NCBI GenBank assembly: GCA_910575555.1
Contig: CAJTFX010000012.1
Location: 85,367 to 149,366 of the forward strand
Direction: 5' to 3'
Length of the DNA stretch: 64,000 nt
Origin: Lachnospiraceae bacterium
Lineage (GTDB): Bacteria; Bacillota; Clostridia; Lachnospirales; Lachnospiraceae
Within the stretch, counting starts at the first letter, position 1. Every line of letters begins with the position of its first letter. Below, in pieces: positions 55,022 through 63,626 of this stretch. The notes under the pieces are model-generated. The model ran no database searches. It had not been told where the DNA came from and worked only from the letters and a program-made list of their open reading frames with translations. The translations under genes and the position numbers were made by a program.

Positions 55022-55900
55022 GGGTATAACAGACGTTAATATTTGGCTACGGACGTAACAACCGGATTGCCCTTTAACATACAGACTGGGAGTATAGCAG
55101 ATGTTAATATTTGGCTACGGACGTAACAACCGGATTGCCCTTTAACACACAAACTGGGCAGCGTTTCGGCGAACTAACTGCTAACTTCGGCTAGGGAAGT
55201 CAGGAAAGCCTTCCTTCCCAAGTCTCTGTAAGCAGTGGATTTCGCCTTCACTAAGGACGCCCAGGAACCGTTTGCTTAGTCAAAGGGCAATCCGGTTGTT
55301 CCTGCGTATCGAAATATGAACTGATTGCTGTAGAGTTTATGCGTGTTTAAAATATTAATTTTGCATTAATTTGATATGTAATTAGCTGAATTATTACTGG
55401 AAGTGTAAAGATTCAGTTTGATTGGTAACCAATTGCGACAATTTCTTAATATTTCTTTACACAGGAAATGCGGGTGTATTCCTAATTTTAAAATAAACAG
55501 TTTATGAATATCATATCTTTAGTACAGGTAAATTTTCCAGCCGGCAGAGATTTTAGAAGGCTTTCCTACAACATTTTTAAACACATCCCAGTTTCCCCCG
55601 TTATAGCGAACTGTCTATATTTCGATACACAGGAACAACCGAATTGCCCTTTGACTAAACAACAGTTCATGGGCGTATTTTGTGGAGACGAAATCCACTG
55701 CTTACGGAGACTTGGGAAGGAAGGCTTTCCTGACTTCCCTAGTCGAAGTTAGCAGTTAGTTCGCCGGAACATTGCCCAGTTTGTGTGTCAAAGGGCAATT
55801 CGGTTGTTCCGTCTGTATTCAAATATATTTAGTTCGCCGGAACATTGCCCAGTTTGTGTGTCAAAGGGCAATTCGCTTGTGACCTCTGTATTCAAATATA
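55022..55900. repeat. 880-bp imperfect inverted repeat with internal tandem units
   Basis: Left arm 55022-55317 and right arm 55613-55900 are reverse complements at roughly 80%, with a 295-base AT-rich centre. Each arm ends in a direct duplication (units 55022-55090/55091-55158 and about 55757-55828/55829-55900). The motif CAACCGGATTGCCCTTT and its complement occur six times. There is no convincing gene inside. The gap from 54993 to 55947 is otherwise empty. Confidence 0.85.
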
Positions 55901-55950
55901 AAATATTTGCAGCAATACCATCCCAAATTCACAAATAGAAAGGAACCATG

Positions 55951-57093
55951 ATGAAAGCAGTAATTGCAATTGATTCACTAAAAGGAAGTTTAAGCTCCAT
56001 AGAAGCAGGCGAAGCGGCTGCAGAAGGAATAAGACGTGTAAATCCCCAGGCAGAAACAGTGGTGCGGCCGTTAGCAGACGGCGGAGAAGGTACCGTAGAA
56101 GCTCTGGTACAGGGAATGGGCGGCGTATTGCAGACAATACGTGTGACAGGCCCCCTGGGGGAACCGGTGGATTGCGTCTATGGCATGATAGAAAAGACAA
56201 AAACGGCTGTACTGGAAATGTCCGGCGCCGCAGGAATTACTCTGGTGCCGCAGGAAAAGAGAAATCCGCTGTATACCACTACTTATGGGGTAGGCGAAGT
56301 AATTAAAGATGCAGTTCAAAAAGGCTGCCGGCGGTTTGTTGCAGGCATCGGCGGAAGCGCAACCAATGACGGCGGTGTGGGTATGCTGCAGGCTTTGGGA
56401 TTCGGTTTTCTTGATAAAGAAGGAAATCAGATTCCTTACGGTGCAGCCGGGCTGGAGGTTCTTGATAGGATTACGGATGAAAATGTTCTTCCGGAGCTTT
56501 CAGAGTGCGAGTTTCAGATTGCCTGTGATGTGACGAATCCTCTGTGCGGAGAGAAAGGCGCCAGCGCAGTATACGGTCCCCAAAAAGGAGCGACGCCGGA
56601 GATGATTCAGAATATGGATGAATGGCTTCTCAGGTATGCCGGGCTTGCGAAAAAACATTACAGAAAGGCAGATGAAAATTATCCGGGAACTGGAGCTGCC
56701 GGCGGACTTGGATTTGCATTTTTAACTTTTACCAATGCTGTACTGGAATCCGGAATTAAAATTGTTCTTACAGAGACACAGCTTGAAAAACATATTCAGC
56801 AGGCGGATATCGTAATCACAGGCGAAGGGCGTCTGGATGGGCAGACTGCCATGGGCAAAGCCCCTGTAGGAGTGGCGGAGCTTGCCAAAAAATACAGTAT
56901 TCCGGTGATTGCGTTTGCAGGAAGCGTTACAGAAGATGCAAAAAATTGCAATCAAAGAGGTATTGACGCATTTTTTCCGATTCTGCGTGAAATCACTACC
57001 TTAGAGGAAGCAATGCAGCCGGAAAATGCAAAAAACAATCTAAGGGATACCGCAGAGCAGGTTTTTCGTCTGTTTTATATGCGAAAAGCATAA
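55951..57093 (+). CDS. glxK: Glycerate kinase
   Basis: 380 residues of the glycerate kinase (GarK/GlxK) family: MKAVIAIDSLKGSLSSIEAGEAAAEG, RPLADGGEGTVEALV, GGSATNDGGVGMLQALG, and EGRLDGQTAMGKAPVGVAELAKK. Phosphorylates D-glycerate, normally to 2-phosphoglycerate. An ATG one codon earlier (55948) is equally possible. Downstream of the ycj-like operon past the large inverted repeat, it would consume glycerate freed from glucosylglycerate. It may have its own promoter; I could not see a clear one. Confidence 0.95.
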   Translation: MKAVIAIDSLKGSLSSIEAGEAAAEGIRRVNPQAETVVRPLADGGEGTVEALVQGMGGVLQTIRVTGPLGEPVDCVYGMIEKTKTAVLEMSGAAGITLVPQEKRNPLYTTTYGVGEVIKDAVQKGCRRFVAGIGGSATNDGGVGMLQALGFGFLDKEGNQIPYGAAGLEVLDRITDENVLPELSECEFQIACDVTNPLCGEKGASAVYGPQKGATPEMIQNMDEWLLRYAGLAKKHYRKADENYPGTGAAGGLGFAFLTFTNAVLESGIKIVLTETQLEKHIQQADIVITGEGRLDGQTAMGKAPVGVAELAKKYSIPVIAFAGSVTEDAKNCNQRGIDAFFPILREITTLEEAMQPENAKNNLRDTAEQVFRLFYMRKA

Positions 57094-57159
57094 GATTTAT
57101 AAAATTAAAGAAGAATTCGAAGATGAGAAAGAAATAGTAAAAAATTACAACAGGGGGAT

Positions 57160-57188
57160 TTGCAAAATTCTGTAGTTTGTGATATTAT
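57160..57188 (+). promoter_or_regulatory. Predicted promoter of the acidic repeat protein gene
   Basis: -35 TTGCAA (57160-57165), 17-base spacer, -10 TATTAT (57183-57188), 85 bases before the ATG. Confidence 0.65.
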
Positions 57189-57272
57189 CTTCTTATGCAG
57201 AAAATAGTCAAAGAATGCTTTGATTTAGAGATAGAAGAACACTCTGATATTTTATAAAGTGGAGGAAAGCAG

Positions 57273-59642
57273 ATGGAACATGGTAATTCACAAAAGACTA
57301 AAATACAATTTTTTTCAGTAATTTCTATCTTCGTATTTTTAGTTGATATTTATCTGATTGTTAATATGAAGGAGAATTATCCGATACTTGGGGTTGCTGC
57401 CATTGCAACTTTAGTTTCCATTACGTTAACCATAAGCGCATGGATGAAATGGAAAGAACTGGACAGTCAGCGGGCAGAAGAACAATATGTGGATATTATG
57501 AAAGCTGAGAAGTCAACCCATCTGGTTTCCCAGAAGAAATTTCAGGACTTGGATGAGAAGCTGAATTTTATCGGTCAGAAGATTATGCCTCTGGAAAAGT
57601 CCAGTTCCGTGAATCAGAAGAAAATTGCTGATATGTTAGAAACTCTTATGGATGGACAGAAGAAGGTTGCGAAAGTAACCATCAGCCGGAGCAAGGAAAA
57701 TGCAAATGCGCTGATGAATTCCAATGATCAGTTGTTGAAACAGATGGAAGAATTTCAGCAAACCATGTTGGAGATTAAGACGGAAGTAATAGATAAGCAG
57801 AATGAAATTTATGATAAGAAGCTTCAGAAGATGGGAGATAACCAGAAAGAAATTATAGAGAAAATTCAGGAATCTTCCAGTTTAATCCAGAATATTATCG
57901 AAGTAATACCTGGGAAAATCCAGGAATCTACAGATTTGATTCAGAATATTGTGGAAGCGATTCCAGAGAAAGTAGCTCAGAATCCGCCGTCTGTGATTGT
58001 GAAGGAAGTTCCTGTTGAGAGAGAGGGTTATCAGGAAGAACCGTCAGAAATAATGTCTGAGACAGTATCAGAGCCGGAATTGCCGTCGGAAACAGCATCT
58101 TATGTTTCGGAGGGAATGCCAGAGGAGACGGCTGAATTTGAAAGAGAAGAGATGCCCATAGCAACAAAAGAGCCAGAACCGGAAGAAATTCTGGAGCCAG
58201 AACTGGCAGCAGAACCAGAAGCTATGCCGGAGCCAGAACTGGCAGCAGAACCAGAAGTTATGCCGGAAGCGATAGAGGAACCGCAAGTAGAGGCAGCACC
58301 GGAAATAGAACCGGAAGTAATTGAGGAATCTCAGATGGAAACAGCCTCAGAACCGGAAATGGTTCTGGAGCCGCAAATAGAGGCAGTGCCGGAAACAATG
58401 GAAGAGCCGCAGATAGAGGCAGTTTTAGAAATGGAAGCGGAAGAGCCGCAGATAGAAGTGTCCTCAGAGCTGGAACCAGGAGAAACTGAAGAGTCTCAGA
58501 TAGAAGCAGCGCCGGAGCTGGAACCGGAAGCAGAAGAAGAGCTGCAGATAGAAAAAGCACTGGAGCTGGATCAGGAAGCAGCTGAAGAATCTCAGATAGA
58601 AGCAGCACCAGAGTTGGAACCAGAAGTAGAAGAGCCGCAGATAGAAACAGCACTGGAAACGAACCAGGAAACAGCTGAAGAACTGCAAATAGAGGCAGCA
58701 CCAGAGCTGGAACCGGAAGCAGAAGAAGAGCTGCAGATAGAAGCAGCATCGGAAATAGAATCAGAAGTTATTGAGGAGACGGAACCAGAGATGGAACTGG
58801 AGGCAATGCCGGAAGTAGCAGTGAATCCAGCGTCGGAATTGACAGCAGAGCCAGAAATCGTATCTGCAGTGGAAGAAGAGCCAGTGTTGGAAGTGGAACT
58901 GAAACCGGAGGCAATGCCAGAAGAAGAACCTATAGTGGAACCAGAGGTGGACGTAATTCCAGAACAGGAATTATCTGCTGAAGCTGAAGTAATACCGGAA
59001 GCCGCAGAAGAGACAGTAACAGAGCCAGAAGCAATGCCGGAGCCGGAAGTATTGGCAAATATCGAAGCAATGATGGATGCAGTTGGAGAAATAGAAGAAA
59101 CTGCAGCAGCGGAACCGGAAGTAATTCCAGAATCGGAGTTATTTGCAGAAGCCAGTACAATGCCGGAACCGGCAGCAGAGCCGGAACTGGAACCAGAGCC
59201 GATGATGGCAGCAGAGCCAGAACTGCTTCCTGAAGCAGAAATAGAACCTGAACCGTCAATGGAAGCGATGCCAGGGGCAATGGAAGAGCCGGCAATGGAA
59301 ACAATGCCGAATGGAATGGAAGAACCAGTGCCCAATGTTGATTCTATAATGGGAACGGGCAGCCAGATATTGACGCCGGAAGATATTGCTGCATTATTAG
59401 CAAGCGTAGATCCGGAACCAGAACCGGAACCGGAGCCAGTGCCAAGACCGCTGATAGAAGACGGAAACCGAATGATGAGTCCTGAGGATATTGCCGCTCT
59501 AATCGGAAATACTGCCGTAGACGGTCTTCCGGAGACAATCAGCCCGATCGAAGCAGAAGAAAGGCCATTAATGCCGGATTTGTCAAATCCGTCTAAATTG
59601 ATGAGCGCCGATGATATTGCCGCTTTGATTGCTAATATGTAA
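57273..59642 (+). CDS. Membrane-anchored acidic Glu/Pro repeat protein with three DIAAL motifs
   Basis: 789 residues. Two membrane spans (about 12-31 and 38-57), a predicted coiled coil (60-215) with a duplicated segment IQES..LIQNI.E.IP.K, then about 450 residues of Glu/Pro/Ala-rich repeats (PEPEAMPE, EEPQIEAAPELEPE types), and three C-terminal copies of a short motif: ILTPEDIAALLA (about 699), MMSPEDIAALIG (734) and LMSADDIAALIA (777). The motif resembles the short DEIDALL peptide of flagellar switch proteins, but no other flagellar gene is here. Probably a spacer/tether exposing a repeated docking motif in the cytoplasm. No function known to me. Confidence 0.8.
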   Translation: MEHGNSQKTKIQFFSVISIFVFLVDIYLIVNMKENYPILGVAAIATLVSITLTISAWMKWKELDSQRAEEQYVDIMKAEKSTHLVSQKKFQDLDEKLNFIGQKIMPLEKSSSVNQKKIADMLETLMDGQKKVAKVTISRSKENANALMNSNDQLLKQMEEFQQTMLEIKTEVIDKQNEIYDKKLQKMGDNQKEIIEKIQESSSLIQNIIEVIPGKIQESTDLIQNIVEAIPEKVAQNPPSVIVKEVPVEREGYQEEPSEIMSETVSEPELPSETASYVSEGMPEETAEFEREEMPIATKEPEPEEILEPELAAEPEAMPEPELAAEPEVMPEAIEEPQVEAAPEIEPEVIEESQMETASEPEMVLEPQIEAVPETMEEPQIEAVLEMEAEEPQIEVSSELEPGETEESQIEAAPELEPEAEEELQIEKALELDQEAAEESQIEAAPELEPEVEEPQIETALETNQETAEELQIEAAPELEPEAEEELQIEAASEIESEVIEETEPEMELEAMPEVAVNPASELTAEPEIVSAVEEEPVLEVELKPEAMPEEEPIVEPEVDVIPEQELSAEAEVIPEAAEETVTEPEAMPEPEVLANIEAMMDAVGEIEETAAAEPEVIPESELFAEASTMPEPAAEPELEPEPMMAAEPELLPEAEIEPEPSMEAMPGAMEEPAMETMPNGMEEPVPNVDSIMGTGSQILTPEDIAALLASVDPEPEPEPEPVPRPLIEDGNRMMSPEDIAALIGNTAVDGLPETISPIEAEERPLMPDLSNPSKLMSADDIAALIANM

Positions 59643-59659
59643 ATAAGTACTTATTGAAA

Positions 59660-59757
59660 GGGGCTGTCGTATTAAGATATACAACTACAAGATATGGTAT
59701 AATTTCCATTTACAAAATATGTATCTTGTATGTTTACTTCTTAATGCGGCAGCGCCC
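59660..59757. mobile_element. MITE-like inverted repeat, family 1, copy 2
   Basis: Ends GGGGCTGTCGTATTAAG / CTTAATGCGGCAGCGCCC, inner arms around ACAAGATA/TATCTTGT. Same size (98 bp) as copy 1, about 75% similar. It sits just after the acidic protein and likely terminates its transcript. The 200 bases after it (to 59953) hold no gene I recognise. Confidence 0.8.
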
Positions 59758-59953
59758 TTTTATTTTATAGAAAACACTATGCTACTATGATGTATTAAAG
59801 TTTTGACTTTCCTATCAGATAAGAGTTTTCCGATCAGGATGCATACTCGCGCAAAAGTGGGAATGATTTCATTTGTTATTAAAAATCTCAAACTTCTATC
59901 ACATTTTCCCGATAAAATAAAAAAATCTAAAAATAGGATATACAGGGAATAAA

Positions 59954-60625
59954 ATGGAAAAAACGACAATACTAGTGATAGAAGATGAAAAAAAATTATT
60001 AAAGACACTGAAAGATTTTTTTGAGTTAAACCAATATCAGGTTTATACTGCGGAAGACGGACTGGAAGGAATTCAGCAATTTAAGGCTCACAGTAAGGAA
60101 ATCAGCTGTGTACTGTTGGATGTTATGCTGCCTTTTGCCGACGGAAATGAGGTGTTGAAGCAGATTCGCTTAATTTCGAATGTTCCGGTGATTATGCTGA
60201 CGGCCAAAGAAGAAGTAGAGGATCAATTGAAAAGCCTTTCCTATGGGGCAGATAATTACATTACAAAGCCCTATTCTCTGGCCGTTGTGAAAATGCATAT
60301 AGAGGCGTTACTGAAACGGTTCCGGCAGGAGCAGGATTTTCTGACAGCAGGAGAGATAAGAATTGAGACAGGCGCACAGAAAGTATATGTCAGAGATGAA
60401 TTTGTGGAAACTACGCCTAAGGAATTTGAGCTTCTGCATTTTTTTATGAAAAATGAAGGAATTGTTCTCACAAGAGATCAAATTCTGGACAGCATTTGGG
60501 GGTATCATTATGTGGGAGACACCAGAACCATTGATACCATTGTAAAACAGCTCCGGAAAAAACTGGGGGATAGTTCCTGTATCCGTACCGTTTACGGCAT
60601 AGGCTATTGTTTTGAAGGAAAATGA
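59954..60625 (+). CDS. OmpR-family response regulator
   Basis: 223 residues: receiver with Asp56 in LLDVMLPFADGNEVL and KPYSL, winged helix TPKEFELLHFFMKNEGIVLTRDQILDSIWGYHYVGDTRTIDTIVKQLRKKL. Coupled to the kinase that starts just after its stop. The receiver resembles those of envelope-stress or bacitracin-type systems but no target is evident. Confidence 0.95.
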   Translation: MEKTTILVIEDEKKLLKTLKDFFELNQYQVYTAEDGLEGIQQFKAHSKEISCVLLDVMLPFADGNEVLKQIRLISNVPVIMLTAKEEVEDQLKSLSYGADNYITKPYSLAVVKMHIEALLKRFRQEQDFLTAGEIRIETGAQKVYVRDEFVETTPKEFELLHFFMKNEGIVLTRDQILDSIWGYHYVGDTRTIDTIVKQLRKKLGDSSCIRTVYGIGYCFEGK

Positions 60626-60626
60626 A

Positions 60627-62069
60627 ATGGAGAGAAAACTTAGAACGGATATATTTTTACGGCAGTGTATGTTTATAGTTGTTATTACAGGAATCAGCAC
60701 GTTGCTTTATATGATCTTTATGCCTGTTTACTATGAATATGTGAAGGATAAACAAATTGTACAGGCTTATCAAGACATTGGAGAACTGGATTTATCTGAT
60801 CTGAATGAAAAAGATTATGTAATGTTTGCAAATTATGAGAATGAAAATTTAAGCTTTTGCATTGCAGATGAAGATATGAAACCCATTTATTTAACAGAAT
60901 CGAGTGATAATAAAGAAAATACAGTTCACCGAAGCATTGCAAAAAGGCTTGATTCTTTTTCCAGAACACCGGAAGTAATCAGAAACAGCGGAAAACTGTT
61001 AGAAACAGCCAGATATCGCGGCATCATAAAGCAGGATGAGACTGATTATTATATTTTAATCAAAGATATTGCCGCAGGACGAAAAAGCATTACCATGGCA
61101 GAAAAATTTTATATGGCGCTTTTCTTTCTTCTTATGCTGCCGGGGAGCATATTTATGACGCTTATGTGGAAATATCTTCTAAAACCTGTGGATAAACTTG
61201 TTTCTGCCACAGACGCCCTGGTTAATGGGAACTATCAAACTGAATTACAGACAGAGGGGCGGTACAGGGAGCTGAATCAGCTTGCAAAGAATTTGAATCA
61301 GCTTGCACAGCAGATGCAGAGCCAGTCAGAATTGTTAGAAGAAGATAAAAGGCAGATGCTTCACCATAATGTCCGTCAGGATCAGATTGAAAAGCGTAGA
61401 AAAGAATTTATTGCAAATATTACCCATGAACTGAAAACTCCTCTTGCCGTAATTTCCAGTCAGGCAGAACTGCTCGGATACCTCAAAGAAGATAAGGAAT
61501 ACTATGTGGAATCTATTCAGGAAGAAGTGGCAAAAATGTCTGATATGGTCAGCAGCCTTCTGGAAAATTCCGTAATGGAACATCAGATGGAGAATATGCT
61601 TCAGAAAACCATGGATATGAAAGAGGTAATGGATTATATTATTATCAAATACGAAGGCATGGTAAAAAAGAAAAGACTGCATATGGAAACATTTCTGTCA
61701 GAACATTGTTATGTGAAAGGAGATCGGGAATACCTGGAACAGGTTGTGGATAATTATATTACAAATGCGCTGGAATATACCGATATCGGCGGAAACATCC
61801 GGCTGACCTTAAAGAAAACAGACGGAAACATCCGGGTTAGCGTTTATAATGAAGGCAGGCAGATTCCAGAAGAAGATTTAGAACATATCTGGAGCGGTTA
61901 TTACCGAAATAAAAAAGAGAAGAGACGGGAAGAAAAAGGATTTGTTCATGCAGGTCTGGGATTGTATATTGTACAGAATATAGTTACAATGCATAACGGA
62001 AGTTACGGAGTGGAAAATCTTCCATCCGGAGTGGAATTCTGGTTTACTTTACCGGAATACACAGAATAA
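60627..62069 (+). CDS. Membrane sensor histidine kinase
   Basis: 480 residues from ATG 60627 (AAGGA seven bases before; TTG 60612 would overlap the regulator). Span 1 near residues 11-32, an extracytoplasmic sensor of about 120 residues, span 2 (MALFFLLMLPGSIFMTLMW), HAMP linker, HisKA with His267 in FIANITHELKTPLAVI, and HATPase with VVDNYITNALEYT and GLGLYIVQNIV. Partner of the preceding OmpR-type regulator. Confidence 0.94.
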   Translation: MERKLRTDIFLRQCMFIVVITGISTLLYMIFMPVYYEYVKDKQIVQAYQDIGELDLSDLNEKDYVMFANYENENLSFCIADEDMKPIYLTESSDNKENTVHRSIAKRLDSFSRTPEVIRNSGKLLETARYRGIIKQDETDYYILIKDIAAGRKSITMAEKFYMALFFLLMLPGSIFMTLMWKYLLKPVDKLVSATDALVNGNYQTELQTEGRYRELNQLAKNLNQLAQQMQSQSELLEEDKRQMLHHNVRQDQIEKRRKEFIANITHELKTPLAVISSQAELLGYLKEDKEYYVESIQEEVAKMSDMVSSLLENSVMEHQMENMLQKTMDMKEVMDYIIIKYEGMVKKKRLHMETFLSEHCYVKGDREYLEQVVDNYITNALEYTDIGGNIRLTLKKTDGNIRVSVYNEGRQIPEEDLEHIWSGYYRNKKEKRREEKGFVHAGLGLYIVQNIVTMHNGSYGVENLPSGVEFWFTLPEYTE

Positions 62070-62113
62070 AATAAAAGATTCTGCATATAATAATCAAAAA
62101 AGAGAACCCAATT

Positions 62114-62245
62114 GTGAAACATAAAAAAGATATCAGACAGAAAATGGCTGAGGCCATCTATAAGAAGCCTGCCCTTGGAAAAAAAGTAAGTAATATGGAA
62201 AAATCCCTGAAAGAAGTTAAAAAAATATTGAATGAGAATAAGTGA
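62114..62245 (+). CDS. Possible small lysine-rich protein
   Basis: 43 codons from GTG 62114: MKHKKDIRQKMAEAIYKKPALGKK... with about a third Lys; an ATG ten codons later is another start. It lies between the kinase gene and its terminator and has a weak site (AAGAGAA). Could be a real small basic protein or a chance frame. Confidence 0.35.
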   Translation: MKHKKDIRQKMAEAIYKKPALGKKVSNMEKSLKEVKKILNENK

Positions 62246-62254
62246 CAAAGAGCG

Positions 62255-62298
62255 AATCCCTCAATTGCGGTACAGTGCAATTGAGGGATTGTTCTTTT
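62255..62298 (+). terminator. Terminator of the OmpR-kinase operon
   Basis: 14-bp perfect stem AATCCCTCAATTGC / GCAATTGAGGGATT followed by GTTCTTTT. Confidence 0.9.
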
Positions 62299-62308
62299 AG
62301 TTTATAAT

Positions 62309-62357
62309 GGGGCTGTTGCATTAAGAAGTAAACATACAAGATACAATATTTTTTAAA
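62309..62357. mobile_element. MITE-like inverted repeat, family 1, truncated copy 3
   Basis: Only the left end is present: GGGGCTGTTGCATTAAGAAG and the inner ACAAGATAC. The right half is replaced by the carbamoyltransferase remnant, so a deletion started inside the element. Confidence 0.7.
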
Positions 62358-62540
62358 ATGGTAGCCGACAAAGTAATCAGATTTAATTACATCTTCGAAT
62401 ACTTCCTCCCCGCGACAGAATGGTGGACAAGGGTTTAAAATGGCATTTTCATTTGCCGTATCCATAATTTTTTTCGTAATCTGATAGCGCTCAAAATCCC
62501 CGAGTATGTCTGCCGGTAATGAATCTGTACATATTTTGCA
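62344..62540 (-). pseudogene. C-terminal fragment of a carbamoyltransferase-family gene
   Basis: Minus strand, upstream of the ATG at 62465 included, reads CTDSLPADILGDFERYQITKKIMDTANENAILNPCPPFCRGEEVFEDVIKSDYFVGYHFK in pattern, like the end of aspartate/ornithine carbamoyltransferase relatives (PxPPxxRGEEV). A stop precedes it at 62541 and the truncated inverted repeat ends it. The catalytic N-terminal domain is gone. Family assigned from memory of the motif, not by search. Confidence 0.5.
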
Positions 62541-62582
62541 TTAATTCATTTCATGGTTTCACCATCAAATTCATGATCTGGT

Positions 62583-63626
62583 TTAACTGTTGCAAACGCC
62601 GCTTTTCAATTTTTCCCAATATTCATTTCCCTGCATATAACAAAACGATTCATCTGTGAAAGATTCCAACAGTTTTTGTTTTAAGCCAACTGAAAATTCA
62701 GAGCTAACAGTTTTTAGATCCATATGTTGATAAAGTTTGGATTTTGCAAAATCACCAATTGTTTCAATCCTATCCAAAATATCCTGCATAAGCTGTGCGG
62801 TCCATGCAGCATCCTGTTCCCATGCTGCAATCTCCAATCCGAAACAAACCTCATTATATTTTCCCATTTCAAACGTGGACGCGGCAGAAGAAGAAACATC
62901 AACAAGTTTTTTTGCCATCTCATGATTGTCATCTTCCATATAAAGGGTACGCAAATCATTTAATGTCATTTGAATGTGCTGATAACCAGTAAAAATCAAT
63001 TCTTCGTATGCGCGATAGGCTTCCGCTTGTTTTCCTGTTTTACTGTTCACAAGCGCTTTCTTGCGTTTACGTTCAGGGTTTTCCAGAGAGAAATAGTCCA
63101 GATATTGATTTGCCTTTTCATAATCTTCTTGCTGAAAATACGCATGGAACAGTGAATCTGCCGCTTGGTTGCGAATTTGTTCGTTCTTTGAGAGCAGACA
63201 CCTCTCGAACCATCCGAATATTGTGTCATCGTAATTCTCTTTATCCGGAAGTTTTGTTGTTATTCGGTTCGCATTAAGGATGACTGCTGCCTGCCAAATT
63301 AGTTTTTCACAATTTGGATATTCTTGAATTTTTTCTTTTACAGAGATAAATACTTCATGGAAGCTCTTATCCTTCAGGTCTTTTTGAACAATGGATAGAT
63401 ATTGGTTAATTTCTTCATCTGTTAATTCATCCTTAAAGGACAGAAGTTCGTCTGTGGTAATATCTAGCAGCCGTGCAATAGGTGCAAGCAAAGTGATATC
63501 TGGCAGCGTGTTACCTCTTTCCCATTTATTGACAGCAGGAGTAGTTATGCCGAGACAAGCAGCCATTTCCTCCTGTGTCATTCCTTTATTTTTTCTATAT
63601 TTTTTGATGACATCTCCTATTGCCAT
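62583..63626 (-). CDS. Xre-family helix-turn-helix regulator with TPR-like region
   Basis: 347 residues. N-terminal Cro/CI-type domain (IGDVIKKYRKNKGMTQEEMAACLGITTPAVNKWERGNTLPDITLLAPIARLLDITTDELL in pattern), then about 270 helical residues with tetratricopeptide-like periodicity (ADSLFHAYFQQEDYEKANQYLDYF). Proteins of this design are common standalone regulators in Clostridia and may bind peptide signals through the repeat part. Preceded by an AT-rich promoter region; no partner gene in the window. Confidence 0.9.
   Translation of the reverse strand: MAIGDVIKKYRKNKGMTQEEMAACLGITTPAVNKWERGNTLPDITLLAPIARLLDITTDELLSFKDELTDEEINQYLSIVQKDLKDKSFHEVFISVKEKIQEYPNCEKLIWQAAVILNANRITTKLPDKENYDDTIFGWFERCLLSKNEQIRNQAADSLFHAYFQQEDYEKANQYLDYFSLENPERKRKKALVNSKTGKQAEAYRAYEELIFTGYQHIQMTLNDLRTLYMEDDNHEMAKKLVDVSSSAASTFEMGKYNEVCFGLEIAAWEQDAAWTAQLMQDILDRIETIGDFAKSKLYQHMDLKTVSSEFSVGLKQKLLESFTDESFCYMQGNEYWEKLKSGVCNS

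Noticed and set aside
55504..55752. 82-codon frame inside the large inverted repeat
   Set aside because: Its second half is formed by the repeat arm itself (LRRLGKEGFPDFPSRS) and there is no ribosome-binding site or known domain.
58592..59335. Long antisense Ser/Gly-rich open frame opposite the acidic protein
   Set aside because: Product of the low-complexity Glu/Pro codons read backwards; no start signal and no plausible domain.
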